Shown here: piece by piece, positions 35,250-45,818 of the stretch
Layout: each line of letters starts with the position of its first letter
How positions within the stretch are numbered: position 1 is the first letter of the stretch
Source of the DNA: UBA1723 sp045641625
GTDB lineage: Bacteria > Bacteroidota > Bacteroidia > Bacteroidales > Paludibacteraceae
Direction: 5' to 3'
Assembly: GCA_045641625.1 (NCBI GenBank)
Contig: JAZUHH010000081.1
Location: forward strand, 62,001 to 126,000
Length of the DNA stretch: 64,000 nucleotides
Translations under genes and position numbers: made by a program
Notes under the pieces: model-generated
Seen by the model: only the letters and a program-made list of their open reading frames with translations
What the model was told of the DNA's origin: nothing
Databases searched by the model: none

Positions 35250-36155
35250 ATGAAAGGTATTGTTCTCGCAGGCGGTTCTGGAACTCGCCTTTATCCAATC
35301 ACTAAAGGTATCTCTAAACAATTGATGCCTATTTATGTCAAGCCAATGGTGTATTACCCAATTTCGGTATTGATGTTGGCTGGTATCCGTGATATTCTTA
35401 TCATCAGCACTCCTTATGACCTCCCGGGCTTCAAACGTCTGTTAGGTGATGGCTCTGATTATGGAGTGAACTTCGCATACGCAGAGCAGCCTTCACCTGA
35501 TGGTCTTGCACAGGCCTTTACCATTGGTAAGGAGTTTATCGGAGATGATTCTGCTTGTCTCGTACTGGGCGATAACATTTTCCAAGGAGCTGGCTTTACC
35601 AAGATGCTGAAGGAGGCTGTTCGTACTGCTGATGAGGAGAAAAAAGCTACAGTCTTCGGTTATTGGGTGAATGATCCTGAGCGCTACGGCGTTGCTGAGT
35701 TTGATAAAGAGGGCAACTGCCTCTCAATCGAGGAGAAACCTGAGCATCCCAAGAGCAACTATGCTGTGGTGGGACTTTACTTCTATCCTAACAAGGTGGT
35801 GGATGTGGCTGCTAATATTAAGCCTTCTGCTCGTGGAGAGTATGAGATTACGACTGTCAATCAGCAGTTCCTTGAAGATGGAGAACTTAAGGTGCAGACT
35901 CTCGGTAGAGGTTTCGCATGGCTGGATACGGGTACGCACGATTCACTCTCTGAAGCAAGTACCTATATTGAAGTTCTTGAAAAGAGGCAAGGACTCAAAG
36001 TTGCTTGTCTCGAAGGCATAGCCTATAGACAAGGTTGGATAGATGAAGATAGAATGAGAGAACTTGCTAAGCCAATGCTCAAAAACCAATACGGTCAATA
36101 TCTCCTTAAAGTTATAAATGAGGTTAAGGAAACTGGACATGCCAATTTGGACTGA
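35250..36155 (+). CDS. rfbA: Glucose-1-phosphate thymidylyltransferase
   Basis: A 301-residue nucleotidyltransferase (RmlA) that makes dTDP-glucose from glucose 1-phosphate and dTTP, feeding RmlB. The signature LAGGSGTRLYP is at about 5-15, and LVLGDNIFQG, VVGLYFYPNKV, the EITTVN segment and RGFAWLDTGTHDSL are all intact. Length is normal. It is separated from rfbB by 1.35 kb of decayed genes, and the 234 bp after it contain no gene. Confidence 0.93.
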   Translation: MKGIVLAGGSGTRLYPITKGISKQLMPIYVKPMVYYPISVLMLAGIRDILIISTPYDLPGFKRLLGDGSDYGVNFAYAEQPSPDGLAQAFTIGKEFIGDDSACLVLGDNIFQGAGFTKMLKEAVRTADEEKKATVFGYWVNDPERYGVAEFDKEGNCLSIEEKPEHPKSNYAVVGLYFYPNKVVDVAANIKPSARGEYEITTVNQQFLEDGELKVQTLGRGFAWLDTGTHDSLSEASTYIEVLEKRQGLKVACLEGIAYRQGWIDEDRMRELAKPMLKNQYGQYLLKVINEVKETGHANLD

Positions 36156-36389
36156 TATATATACTGCAGTCGAAAAATTTGATTAATAGGAGTGATATCT
36201 GTTGCTGAACATAAATTTATAGGATAAAAGCAATTCTAATTATCGTTAGTGCATTCTCTGTCACCATTGCATTGATGATATATGACTTTAAGGAATGCTT
36301 AGGAAAAAACATCTAGTGCGCCTCCTTTTCTAGACACAAAATTCTAAGTGTAACAAATTTATGAAGCAATTAAAAACAACATATATTAC

Positions 36390-37928
36390 ATGAGTACAGA
36401 AGCTCAATCAAATAATCAGCGAATAGCTAAAAACACCATATTTCTCTATTTTCGGATGATGTTTATCATACTTGTTTCGCTTTATACGAGTCGAGTTGTA
36501 TTGAACACATTGGGCATAGATGATTATGGTATATACAATGTTGTAGGAGGCTTTGTTTCAATGTTCGGTTTCTTGAATACCGCAATGAGTGCAGCCACTC
36601 AACGATACATTACATTCAGTCTGGGAAAAGGAGATAAGGATGAACTGAATAAGGTTTTTTCCAATTGTGTATTGACACATGCGCTTATATGTGCCATCGT
36701 ACTTGTATTTGCGGAAACTGTTGGATTGTGGTTCTTGTATAATAAGATGGTTATACCCTCAGATAGGTTATCCACAGCATTTTGGGTATTCCAATGTTCC
36801 ATTCTCTCAACTATCATTCTTATCATGAGCGTTCCTTATAATGCAGATATTGTAGCTCATGAGAAGATGTCTGCTTTCGCATATATTTCCATTGCAGAGG
36901 TAACCCTAAAGTTGCTTATTGTTTATATACTCGGTATAGGAGGATTAGATAAACTATTATTATATGCAATCCTTCTGATGGTAGTACAAGGAGCCATCCA
37001 GACATTGTATCGCGTCTATTGTAGAAAACACTTCGAAGAATCAAAGTTAAGATTTATATGGGATGGCAATCTATTCAAGGAAATGCTATCGTTTGCTGGA
37101 TGGAATCTCTGGGGTGGCGTTTCAAATATGCTCTACACGCATGGTATAAACCTGCTTCTCAACCTCTTCTTTGGTCCAGCAGTAAATGCTGCACGTGGAG
37201 TCGCAGTTCAGGTACAGAATGCGGTTTCGCAGTTTGCACATAGTTTCCAGATGGCTATCAATCCTCAGATTACCAAGACTTATGCCCAGGGTCAGCTCCA
37301 GGAAATGCATAAGTTAGTCTATCGAGCATCGAAGTTTACCTTTATACTTTTACAGATACTATCCTTGCCTATTTTCGCAGAAACAGAGTTCATACTTACC
37401 TTATGGCTAAAGATTGTTCCCGATTGGACGGTATCCTTCCTAAGGTTGATGCTATGTATCATTATCGTAGATGCTGTTGCGAATCCTTTTATGGTTAGTG
37501 TTGCAGCAACCGGACGTGTTAAACTATATCAATCAGTTATCGGAGGTACGATGATTTTGATAGTACCAGTAGCATACGTTATACTAAAACTCGGTGGTAA
37601 TCCAACCACTGTATTCTATACACACCTTGGATTTGCGTTACTTACCTTCGTAATGCGACTCTTCATTGTTCGTCCTATGATCAATTTCAAGATTGCTGAT
37701 TATATGAAGGAATGTGTGTTACGAATTGTAATAATCACTCTCCCCTCTGTAGGAATCGTTGTTATATCAAAGCAAATCCTTAATGGTGGGAGTATACATT
37801 CTCTTTGCATGATAGGCTTATCTGCAATTGTTGCTACAGCTTTCAGTTACGTGTTCGGTTTAACTGCCAACGAACGAAAAATGATTAATAGCAAAATCGT
37901 CACTATTATATCCAAAATAAGAAAATGA
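36390..37928 (+). CDS. Repeat-unit flippase (Wzx-like, MOP superfamily)
   Basis: A 512-residue integral membrane protein with about 12-14 predicted helices. The N-terminus (IAKNTIFLYFRMMFIILVSLY, then TSRVVLNTLGIDDYGIYNVVGG) is the common start of Bacteroidota Wzx/O-antigen transporters. It should move lipid-linked repeat units across the inner membrane. Its composition (many ATA, CAA and TTA codons) differs from the export genes upstream. The stop TGA overlaps an ATG at 37925 that opens the next reading frame. Confidence 0.88.
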   Translation: MSTEAQSNNQRIAKNTIFLYFRMMFIILVSLYTSRVVLNTLGIDDYGIYNVVGGFVSMFGFLNTAMSAATQRYITFSLGKGDKDELNKVFSNCVLTHALICAIVLVFAETVGLWFLYNKMVIPSDRLSTAFWVFQCSILSTIILIMSVPYNADIVAHEKMSAFAYISIAEVTLKLLIVYILGIGGLDKLLLYAILLMVVQGAIQTLYRVYCRKHFEESKLRFIWDGNLFKEMLSFAGWNLWGGVSNMLYTHGINLLLNLFFGPAVNAARGVAVQVQNAVSQFAHSFQMAINPQITKTYAQGQLQEMHKLVYRASKFTFILLQILSLPIFAETEFILTLWLKIVPDWTVSFLRLMLCIIIVDAVANPFMVSVAATGRVKLYQSVIGGTMILIVPVAYVILKLGGNPTTVFYTHLGFALLTFVMRLFIVRPMINFKIADYMKECVLRIVIITLPSVGIVVISKQILNGGSIHSLCMIGLSAIVATAFSYVFGLTANERKMINSKIVTIISKIRK

Positions 37929-39771
37929 TAAACTTCTCAATCCTGCGAATGGGGGGGTAATTTTAATCCTCCTATTTAATGTTTCTCTTGCTATTTCCCA
38001 AGAGTATAGTATGGTTATAGTCGCCAAAGATGGTAGGCAATTCACAATGCCTACAAGCAATGTTGACTCAATAACCTTTCTTCCTGCCAATCAGGTCATA
38101 GATCTTCCGGAGATAGGACATTCGGACACAATAGTTATAGAACAGCCAAATCCAAATAGTTACTCCCTACCGGAATGCACAAATGTGATAATGATTCCTA
38201 TTGTAGGACAATCATTGTCTTTGGGTTCTGCATCTGTTCCTGTTCTTACAACCGCTAACAAGTACAATACAGGTCTCATGTTTGAGGGTGGCGTGCGATT
38301 TTCCAACAACAGAAGCCAATTTGTTCCGTTGGTGGAAATGAAAGGTAGTCCAACCAATGATAGTGCTAACACAGGAGAAACAGTTGCAAGCGGATGTGTT
38401 GAAGGTTTTGTAGAGGCTCTCTCTCATGATATGGGTATAGATGTATATGATGATTATTGGCAGAGCCATCAGCTCATGTTTGTAACCTGTGGTTCTGGCT
38501 CAAAGACCATACAACAGATAATTGATACTTACATTCCGACACAACTTATTCCTTCTATACAATCAGCAAAACAGATTTGTGATACCAACGGATGGTCAAT
38601 ATCTGTTCCTGCTATTATATACATGCAGGGTGAAACCGATCAGAAACAGAACATAGCAAAGGACATCTATAAAGAACTATTGCAGAGATTGCAGTTTGTT
38701 TGTGACTCTATAGCGACAGAGGTTTTGAATGAAGAACAGAACACCAAGGTAATTCTGTATCAGATTGCCAGCCAAAACATAGTAGGACAACCAACAACTC
38801 CAAACTTCACATCTTCTGCTATGAATGTTCCAACGGCACAGATGGAAGTTATACGAGATGATGACAAGTTCTTAGCTTCTGCACCAGTTTATATACTTGA
38901 TCACTCACTAGCTGAACCCATTCACCTATCGGCTGAAGGTGAGCGTTTGTTAGGATTCTATTGTGGTAAAACATTGGCAGACCTTCTGTTTCGTTCAAAA
39001 CATCAGAAGGGTGTTATGCCATATCACGTGTATGCCAAGGGCAATAAAGCGATCGTTGAATACAATGTTGAATACCCTCCATTGCGTACAGATACCACAT
39101 GGGTATCATCTGTGTCAAACCTCGGATTTACAATACTTAATTCTCTGGGTACAAATATTCTTTCCAGCGTAAACGTCAATGAGACGCAAGTAGTTATTGA
39201 ATGTCCCCAGTCTCCAATGAATGCCCATCTGTTTTACGCTTTCAATGGAACAAGAGGCAAGGATGGGCGTCAGCAAGGATCCAGAGGTAATCTTTGCGAT
39301 TCTAAGGGGTACCACTATACTGCACAAATAGGCGAATATACACAACGGATGCACAACTATGCCTATGCCTTCGATTGCATCATTTCAGAAGAAGTTCCTG
39401 AAGATTCTCTTCCTATCATTAACTACCAGAAGATATACTCACCAGCAGAAGTAACTATAAGGGATGATGTTTATCTGTCAAGCAATGGCATAACAGAGAA
39501 TCCTTTGTCAGCTTTCATTATTGCCGAGATTGCCGTAACTGATGTGGATGGAGTAAAGGCATACGGCTACTGTTCTACTATCATGTGTGGATTAGTATTC
39601 AAGGATGATAATGGCAACATTTTAGGAGATGTTTATGTGCCTTCTGAAACTGGTTACAACACTTTTGAAGCCGACAAACCGGCATGGGCTACAAAAGCAT
39701 ATTGTTCTTTCTCTGTTTATGGAGATAGAACGTATGATTTACAACTATTTAGTAAGAAAATTATAGAATAA
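37925..39771 (+). CDS. Exported SGNH-type carbohydrate esterase, frame interrupted at a G7 tract
   Basis: The uninterrupted frame runs from 38011 (586 residues). Upstream, an ATG at 37925 overlapping the wzx stop opens a frame that reaches seven G (37951-37957) and stops. With eight G it would run on through a hydrophobic signal (VILILLFNVSLAIS) into the main frame. The esterase domain shows IVGQSLSLGS (Ser), CGSGS, YMQGETD and a C-terminal HLSAEGERLLG, as in sialate O-acetylesterase-like enzymes. Before it lies VAKDGRQF...VDSITF, typical of Prevotella/Bacteroides surface proteins. It probably deacetylates the surface polysaccharide. As sequenced, export would be lost. Confidence 0.75.
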
Positions 39772-39778
39772 ACCATAT

Positions 39779-40654
39779 ATGATTCAAAAATATAGAGATT
39801 TGCGTGAGGTTCTTCATGCTACCATCGTGGATTATAGGTACAACAAGCATCACTTTGCCATACGCAAAGAAGGTAGTTATGAAGTCGACTTCGCTAATCT
39901 GCGTAAATACTGCCACATGCTCGATAAGGCCATGAACAACCCCAAGTTTGAGAAAGGGCATAGTGGTAAGGTGTATAATGACGCTATTATACTAAAGAAA
40001 AAACTACAATCAGTATATGAAGGGGATTCTGCTTTCGCTTGGGCATGCGAGATATTGGATAGATTTGAGGAAGCCCAGCATAATGGCAAACCAGTCCTTG
40101 ACTCACATAAACCTCGTGTATATAGCGAAGATGAAGTCATGATGTTCTCTGACTTTATTAAAACACGTACCTCCTGTCGCAACTTCAAGAAGCAAAACAT
40201 TCCGTCGGATGTTATTAGAAACATTGTATGTCTTGCTATTGATGCACCAAATGGTTGTTGTCAGCAGACAGTTCGCTTCTACCTTACTCAAGACGAAGAT
40301 AAGATAAGCAAGATAGCCCCTAATGTGGCAGGATTAACCAACTTCACAAATGTACAATGCCTTGTAGCTGTTTGTGCTGATTGCTCTCACTATAACCTGA
40401 ATGATAAGTGTCTCCAGTATGTAGATGCTTCCCTTGCGGCAGAGAATTTTATACTTGCAGCTCAGCTCTTTGGTGTGTATGGCACTATGTGCAATTTCTT
40501 CCATGCCAAGGACGTTCAGAAGGCAGAAGTAAAGAATATATATGGTATCAAGGAAACAGAAAATGTGGTATTGTTCATGGCTATAGGGTACCCAATTCTG
40601 GTTCCTGAAAAACCATCAAGAAGAAATATCGAAACCTTTTATCACGAAGTTTGA
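39779..40654 (+). CDS. Nitroreductase-family protein
   Basis: A 291-residue protein. The C-terminal about 180 residues form an FMN-dependent nitroreductase domain with TRTSCRNFKKQNIP, IDAPNGCCQQTVRFY, DASLAAENFILAAQLFGV and the closing FMAIGYPILVPEKPSRR. The N-terminal about 110 residues (YRYNKHHFAIRKE and a helical segment) are a family-specific extension found in polysaccharide loci. It might alter a sugar or a small acid linked to it; the substrate is unknown. It lies 7 nt after the esterase and overlaps the acetyltransferase by 4 nt. Confidence 0.8.
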   Translation: MIQKYRDLREVLHATIVDYRYNKHHFAIRKEGSYEVDFANLRKYCHMLDKAMNNPKFEKGHSGKVYNDAIILKKKLQSVYEGDSAFAWACEILDRFEEAQHNGKPVLDSHKPRVYSEDEVMMFSDFIKTRTSCRNFKKQNIPSDVIRNIVCLAIDAPNGCCQQTVRFYLTQDEDKISKIAPNVAGLTNFTNVQCLVAVCADCSHYNLNDKCLQYVDASLAAENFILAAQLFGVYGTMCNFFHAKDVQKAEVKNIYGIKETENVVLFMAIGYPILVPEKPSRRNIETFYHEV

Positions 40655-41226
40655 TGATAATATTACATAATATAAACAGACACCTACATGGCTTGTTGTC
40701 TGGGATGATATGGGTGCTCAGTACCAAAATCATCCCATACATTCCAAGTCAAACGCTTAAGAATCTTGGATTCCGTATGCTGGGAGTCAAGATGAGTAAA
40801 AACGTAAAGTTCTATGATGGTATTGGTGTTCGCGAACCTAAAAAACTTGTTATAGAAGACGGTGTTAGTATTGGACCTCATGTACTTCTTGATGCCCGTT
40901 GTGGACTAACAATTCGCAGATCAGCAGTGATTGCTTATGAAGCTATCATCTGGTCGCTTAATCATGATTATAATGACATACATTTTTGCGGGAAAGGAGC
41001 CCCTGTAGAGATAGGTGAATATGCATGGATATGCAGTCGTTCCATTATTCTCCCAGGTATAAAAGTTGGCAAAGGTGCCGTAGTCGCATCTGGTGCAATA
41101 GTCACAAAAGATGTGCCTCCATACACTATCGTTGGTGGCATTCCTGCGAAAGTCATTGGTCACAGAGAAGAAAAAGAATATGATTATGCATATATAAGTT
41201 CTAAAGATTTTTCTCATTTTATTTGA
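40651..41226 (+). CDS. Hexapeptide-repeat O-acetyltransferase
   Basis: A 191-residue left-handed beta-helix acyltransferase (WbbJ/LacA type). It shows hexapeptide turns such as LVIEDGVSIGPHVLL, IGEYAWICSRSIILPGIKVGKGAVVASGAIV and the end TIVGGIPAKVIG. The catalytic His is in SLNHDYND. It should acetylate a sugar of the repeat unit, which would give the esterase two genes upstream a matching substrate. Overlap with the nitroreductase gene supports co-translation. Confidence 0.88.
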   Translation: MMIILHNINRHLHGLLSGMIWVLSTKIIPYIPSQTLKNLGFRMLGVKMSKNVKFYDGIGVREPKKLVIEDGVSIGPHVLLDARCGLTIRRSAVIAYEAIIWSLNHDYNDIHFCGKGAPVEIGEYAWICSRSIILPGIKVGKGAVVASGAIVTKDVPPYTIVGGIPAKVIGHREEKEYDYAYISSKDFSHFI

Positions 41227-41229
41227 TAG

Positions 41230-42492
41230 ATGATGAATAATTCAATAATATACCTTGGCATAAATATACTATTTTATGCACTAGCTTTATATTGGGTTCT
41301 AAAGAAGTCAAATGGCAGGTTTCCTGCGATTTCTTTTGTGGTCGTTTGGTATTTATTTGCAGCGATTTCTTCACTACTATTTTATACACATCCTTTCACA
41401 GCGTCAACTGAGTATTACCGTGATATCGAGTGGAAAGGACTTGTGTATTTTAATATCCTTACTCTTATCCTTATGCTTCCCTTATATAAATTTGAGCATG
41501 GTGGGTATGAGATTAGAAGCACTGCGCCTGTAAATGCGATATTTTCATTTATGAAGGCATTGTTATTTATAAATATTGTAGTAATAGTATCTTATATTCC
41601 CGATGCTATACGTATTTTAAATAGTGGCAGTTTAGGCGATATTCGTGATATTGCGACCCATGACGGCACTTCTACAATATCACCTAAACATCCATTAATT
41701 GCTTGGATGCTGACTTTCAGTATGTCATTTCGCAATATATGTACAATAGTTGCTTTTTACTCTATTGTTTTTATAAAATGTAACAGAAAGCTTGTATTGT
41801 GTTTTTTCATAGTCTCTATGTTAATGCCATTCTTCCTTTCGTTGTTGTTCGTAATGCGCAGTTATATGGTATTCCAGATTCTCCTTGTATTTTTCTTATT
41901 CTTACTTTTTAGAGAAAAATTCTCGGAAACATTCAGAAAGAGAATGTATATTGGAGGAGGTTTGGTTTTAGGCGTTGTCATATTTCTGTTAGTCTTTATT
42001 TCCGACGATAGATTTGGCGATATGGTGACATGGTTTTACTATAAGTATGCAGGTGAGACTTTTGTGAATTATGCTGGTCAGTTATGGCCCGATTTAAGTG
42101 GAACAACTGGTGGAACTGTATATTTTGAATATTTCAACAAAATCTTAGGCAATAGTACACATTCATTTAATCTGTCAGAAAAATGGGATTATATGAACTA
42201 TATGACAGGTGTAGATACTCATATTTTCTATGGATTTATAGGTGGTCTTAATCTTGAATTCGGATTTGTGTATACAGCGATATTAATATTAACGATCTCC
42301 TGGCTTTTCAGTAGAAATATTAAATCAAACTATTGGGAGCTTTCAAATTTGATTCTTATCGGAAGCCTTGCGAATCTTCTGTTTACGGGTTCGTTTCTCT
42401 TTAACTACCAAGGACTTTGGGGAAATCTGGAAATTGTTTTAGTTATTATGTCCTTCATATATCTAAAACGAAAGGAACAAGTAATATCATAA
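41230..42492 (+). CDS. Oligosaccharide repeat-unit polymerase (Wzy-like)
   Basis: A 420-residue integral membrane protein with about 10 or more hydrophobic helices and a large extracytoplasmic loop (about 260-330, containing VNYAGQLWPDLSGTTGG). Wzy proteins have little sequence conservation, so the call depends on topology, size and position beside wzx and glycosyltransferases. Base composition is very AT-rich compared with the export genes, as usual for wzy. Confidence 0.75.
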   Translation: MMNNSIIYLGINILFYALALYWVLKKSNGRFPAISFVVVWYLFAAISSLLFYTHPFTASTEYYRDIEWKGLVYFNILTLILMLPLYKFEHGGYEIRSTAPVNAIFSFMKALLFINIVVIVSYIPDAIRILNSGSLGDIRDIATHDGTSTISPKHPLIAWMLTFSMSFRNICTIVAFYSIVFIKCNRKLVLCFFIVSMLMPFFLSLLFVMRSYMVFQILLVFFLFLLFREKFSETFRKRMYIGGGLVLGVVIFLLVFISDDRFGDMVTWFYYKYAGETFVNYAGQLWPDLSGTTGGTVYFEYFNKILGNSTHSFNLSEKWDYMNYMTGVDTHIFYGFIGGLNLEFGFVYTAILILTISWLFSRNIKSNYWELSNLILIGSLANLLFTGSFLFNYQGLWGNLEIVLVIMSFIYLKRKEQVIS

Positions 42493-42499
42493 ACATACA

Positions 42500-43714
42500 A
42501 TGACAATCGGAATACTTACATTTTACAGGGTCGCCAATTTCGGAGCAAATCTCCAGGCGCTCTCAACATATAGATATCTGCTTAATCATGGTCATCAACC
42601 GGTTATGTTGAATTACTATGATAGTCAGTGGTATGCTAAGTTTGAAAAGGATCTCGCTCAGAACGAACAATATCAAAAGCATATCAGTTTCATTTCAGAA
42701 CATATTCCTTCGCAATCAGAGATTTGCTATGATGTGGATGATATCAATCGTGAGATCTCTCGCTTAGGTATTGAGGCAATAATTGTGGGCTCTGATGCTG
42801 TAATGCAGCATCATCCTCTTATAACCCGCATTAACCGTGGTAAGCGCAAGCCGTTCTATATTTCTCCTATCGGATGTGATCGACTCTTCCCCAACCCTCT
42901 TTGGGGAGTAGGTGTTGCTCCTGAAGTTAAAATGGCGCTCATGTCTGGATCATCACAGAACTCCAAATACCGGATGTTTACGCCATCCACTCGTAGAGCG
43001 ATGCGTGATGCATTAAGCAGATTCACATACCTTGGAGTGCGCGACAACTGGACGCTCAAGATGTTTCAAGAGGGTATTGGTGTAGAGAATGTAAATCTCA
43101 CTCCCGATCCAGTCTTTTCCTTCAATTACAATGCTGGTGACATGGTTCCGTCAAAGGACGAGGTAAGAGAAATGTTCTCTCTTCCGGAGAAATATGTTCT
43201 TGTGAGCCTGCATGGACAGGATATTTCGTACTACCAACTTGCAGATCTCAAAAACGAATTTGCGAAAAAAGGTTATACTTGTGTAGCCTTGCCAATGCCT
43301 ACAGGTGTTCGTTTCAAACATCTATTTGACAAAGAGATTGCCACACCTCTTTCTCCTATACATTGGTATGCGCTTATCAAGTATGCTGATGGTTATGTTG
43401 GAAGCAACATGCATCCCATTGTTGTCGCATTACACAATGCTGTGCCTTGTTATAGCATTGATAATTGGGGCACACGAAATTGGCTCGGCAAGGCAACAGA
43501 TGATGGTTCCAGCAAGGTTGGTGATATTATGAATATTTGTGGTGTTGGAGAGAATAGAATTTCCATTGGACTTAAGGGGTGTAAGATTAATCCACAGTTC
43601 ATTGTAGATGCTATAGAGAATTTTCCAAAACTCAAAGTAGAACAAACTGTTAGTGCACTATACACTAACTATCAAAACATGATGTCAAATATTTTAAATT
43701 CATTCGGTTATTAA
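42500..43714 (+). CDS. Polysaccharide pyruvyl transferase family protein
   Basis: A 404-residue protein with the pyruvyl transferase fold: it opens TIGILTFYRVANFGANLQAL, has VGSDAVMQH near 95 and a second domain with VLVSLHGQDISYYQL, then SNMHPIVVALHNAVP. The family transfers pyruvate from PEP to a sugar as a ketal, adding negative charge, although some members are glycosyltransferase-like. A second family member lies at 49229. It overlaps the next gene by one base. Confidence 0.85.
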   Translation: MTIGILTFYRVANFGANLQALSTYRYLLNHGHQPVMLNYYDSQWYAKFEKDLAQNEQYQKHISFISEHIPSQSEICYDVDDINREISRLGIEAIIVGSDAVMQHHPLITRINRGKRKPFYISPIGCDRLFPNPLWGVGVAPEVKMALMSGSSQNSKYRMFTPSTRRAMRDALSRFTYLGVRDNWTLKMFQEGIGVENVNLTPDPVFSFNYNAGDMVPSKDEVREMFSLPEKYVLVSLHGQDISYYQLADLKNEFAKKGYTCVALPMPTGVRFKHLFDKEIATPLSPIHWYALIKYADGYVGSNMHPIVVALHNAVPCYSIDNWGTRNWLGKATDDGSSKVGDIMNICGVGENRISIGLKGCKINPQFIVDAIENFPKLKVEQTVSALYTNYQNMMSNILNSFGY

Positions 43715-44865
43715 TGAAAGTTCTATACTATAGTAGCCTACCTTTTACAGATTGCGATTTCCCTCTAATAAAGAAGTATCAAGAATTGGGGGTAGATTGT
43801 CGTTATGTAATGAACCTGATTCCGAATAAACTGACCGGAGGTTTATTTAGATTGAAGGAGCAACCTAAGGATTCATCAATTCTTCCTGCAAGCAAGTATA
43901 AGGAACTAAGTCCATACAACAAATATCTAAGCCTAGATAATGTTTATTTCTTGAATAGGCGCAAGAGTGGATTGCACCCATTGAATATAATATTATACAT
44001 TAAGTTCATTTTCTTTATTTTGCGTTTTCGTCCAGATGTGATCCATTGCACTAGTACTCTCTGGGGAGCAGAGTGGTTACTTTACCTATTTGCAAAGAAA
44101 ATGGTGCTTACTGTACATGATCCGTTTGAACATTCAGGCGAAGGCGATTTTGCAAGTAGGAAATCTCGTGATATTGCATTCAAACATTTTAGCAAGCTAA
44201 TTCTATTAAACGATAAACAAAAGCATGAATTCATAAATCATTATAATATCCCCGAAAAGAAGGTTTATGTAAATTCGTTGGGAGTTTATGATTGCTTAAG
44301 AGTGACTGAAACTAATACAGGCTTTGCACCCAAAGATAGGTACATTTTGTTTTTTGGAAGAATTTCGCCCTATAAGGGGATTGATGTTCTTTGTGAAGCA
44401 ATGAAGTATGTTCATGAAGAAATTCCAGATTTGCATTGTGTCATAGCAGGTGGAGGAAAACTGTATTTTGATTATACTCCATACGAGCATCTTCCATATA
44501 TGCATCTAATGAATCGATTTATTGAAACACCTGAATTAGGAGAATTGATAAGGGAAAGCATCTTTACTGTTTGCCCTTACAAAGATGCAACCCAAAGCGG
44601 GGTAGTCTTTTCATCGCTTGCATACAATAAACCAATTATTGCATCAAATGTAGGTGCTTTAAGTGATGCCGTAATTGATGGCAAAACAGGTATATTAGTA
44701 GAGCCCAACAACCCAGAAGCATTAGCTAAATCTATAATTCAACTGGCAGGTCAAAAAGAGATATTACATAAAATGAGCGAATCTATTGATAGTATCTTTA
44801 AAACTGGGAATAGTTCTTGGGAGGTGATAGCTAACAAATACATAGAAATCTACAAAGCGAAATGA
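43714..44865 (+). CDS. Glycosyltransferase family 4
   Basis: A 383-residue GT-B glycosyltransferase. The N-terminal domain ends near KLILLNDKQKHEF. The C-terminal donor-binding domain has ILFFGRISPYKGIDVL (about 210), VIAGGGKL and the E-x7-E-like motif in FTVCPYKDATQSGVVFSSLAYNKP, then GKTGILVEPNNPEAL. It adds one sugar to the lipid-linked unit; specificity is unknown. Start and stop overlap the neighbouring genes, indicating tight coupling. Confidence 0.88.
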   Translation: MKVLYYSSLPFTDCDFPLIKKYQELGVDCRYVMNLIPNKLTGGLFRLKEQPKDSSILPASKYKELSPYNKYLSLDNVYFLNRRKSGLHPLNIILYIKFIFFILRFRPDVIHCTSTLWGAEWLLYLFAKKMVLTVHDPFEHSGEGDFASRKSRDIAFKHFSKLILLNDKQKHEFINHYNIPEKKVYVNSLGVYDCLRVTETNTGFAPKDRYILFFGRISPYKGIDVLCEAMKYVHEEIPDLHCVIAGGGKLYFDYTPYEHLPYMHLMNRFIETPELGELIRESIFTVCPYKDATQSGVVFSSLAYNKPIIASNVGALSDAVIDGKTGILVEPNNPEALAKSIIQLAGQKEILHKMSESIDSIFKTGNSSWEVIANKYIEIYKAK

Positions 44866-45818
44866 ATAAGATAGACGTATCAATAGTAATAGTCTGTATG
44901 AACAACTATGGACAGTTGAAAGACTGTCTTAATTCCATACAACAATACACGACCAAGTGTACATACGAATTACTCTTAGTGGCATATTTCTTCAATGAGG
45001 TGAACTTGGCGAAACTCAAAGCGGAGTTCCCTTGGGTAAAGGTAATAATCTCAGATGAGATCCGTGGTTTCTCTGCCAACAACAATCTCGCTCTCCGTCA
45101 GGCGCAAGGCGAATACTGCTTTGTTTTGAATGATGATACCTATATGAAGATGCCTGTTATAGATATGCTGGTGGATGACATGAAGAAACATCCGGAAGCT
45201 GCTATAGTAAGTCCTCAGATTAGAAGAAAAGATGATAGTATTCAATACTCAGGCAAACGTCCTTACAAGTGGTATGAACATCTTTTATTCTATTTTCACC
45301 TTAGTGATTTTCGAGGTGATCCGACTGGAAAATATGTAAAAGAATCTGGTTTCTTCCAAACGTATCATGTACTTGGAGCTGCTTTCTTGATTAGAACATC
45401 TGTATTTAAAAAAATAGGTTTCTTGGATGAGAGGTACTTCTTTGGTCCTGAAGATCTAGCAGTAGGTAAAGAATTGGACAAGATTGGTGAAAAAGTATTT
45501 GTTGATGCAGATATACACATTACTCACCTTGTTGGTTCTACAGGAAGTAAGCCATCCAGAACGATGTGTGCAACACGTCCCGCAGAACGTAAAGGCATGA
45601 CAATTTTTGCTTCTAACGGGAATCGCTTTAGGAGATTTCTATTGGAGAGCGGAATCTTTATAAATAGCTTTATTATGATGCTATTCTTCTTAATTCAGAT
45701 GCTTCGTGGTAAAGAAGGTAGTAGATATTCATTTAAGGCAAACAAAAATGTTTGCAAAACAATTTTTAGTAATAAAACAACTACTCAGATATTTAAGGAA
45801 TTTTATGAGACAGCCTAA
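44862..45818 (+). CDS. Glycosyltransferase family 2
   Basis: A 318-residue GT-A glycosyltransferase resembling the rhamnosyltransferase branch (WbbL-like). It opens VSIVIVCMNNYGQLKDCLNSI, has NNNLALRQAQGEYCFVLNDDTYM with the DDD-type metal motif, then GAAFLIRTSVFKKIGFLDERYFFGPEDL (catalytic region). One membrane-like helix follows near 270. It overlaps its predecessor by 4 nt and its successor by 14 nt. Confidence 0.88.
   Translation: MNKIDVSIVIVCMNNYGQLKDCLNSIQQYTTKCTYELLLVAYFFNEVNLAKLKAEFPWVKVIISDEIRGFSANNNLALRQAQGEYCFVLNDDTYMKMPVIDMLVDDMKKHPEAAIVSPQIRRKDDSIQYSGKRPYKWYEHLLFYFHLSDFRGDPTGKYVKESGFFQTYHVLGAAFLIRTSVFKKIGFLDERYFFGPEDLAVGKELDKIGEKVFVDADIHITHLVGSTGSKPSRTMCATRPAERKGMTIFASNGNRFRRFLLESGIFINSFIMMLFFLIQMLRGKEGSRYSFKANKNVCKTIFSNKTTTQIFKEFYETA

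Noticed and set aside
36218..36315. Short open stretch after rfbA reading IKAILIIVSAFSVTIALMIYDFKE
   Set aside because: It has no start codon, only about 30 codons and no recognised family; it may be a gene remnant but cannot be supported.
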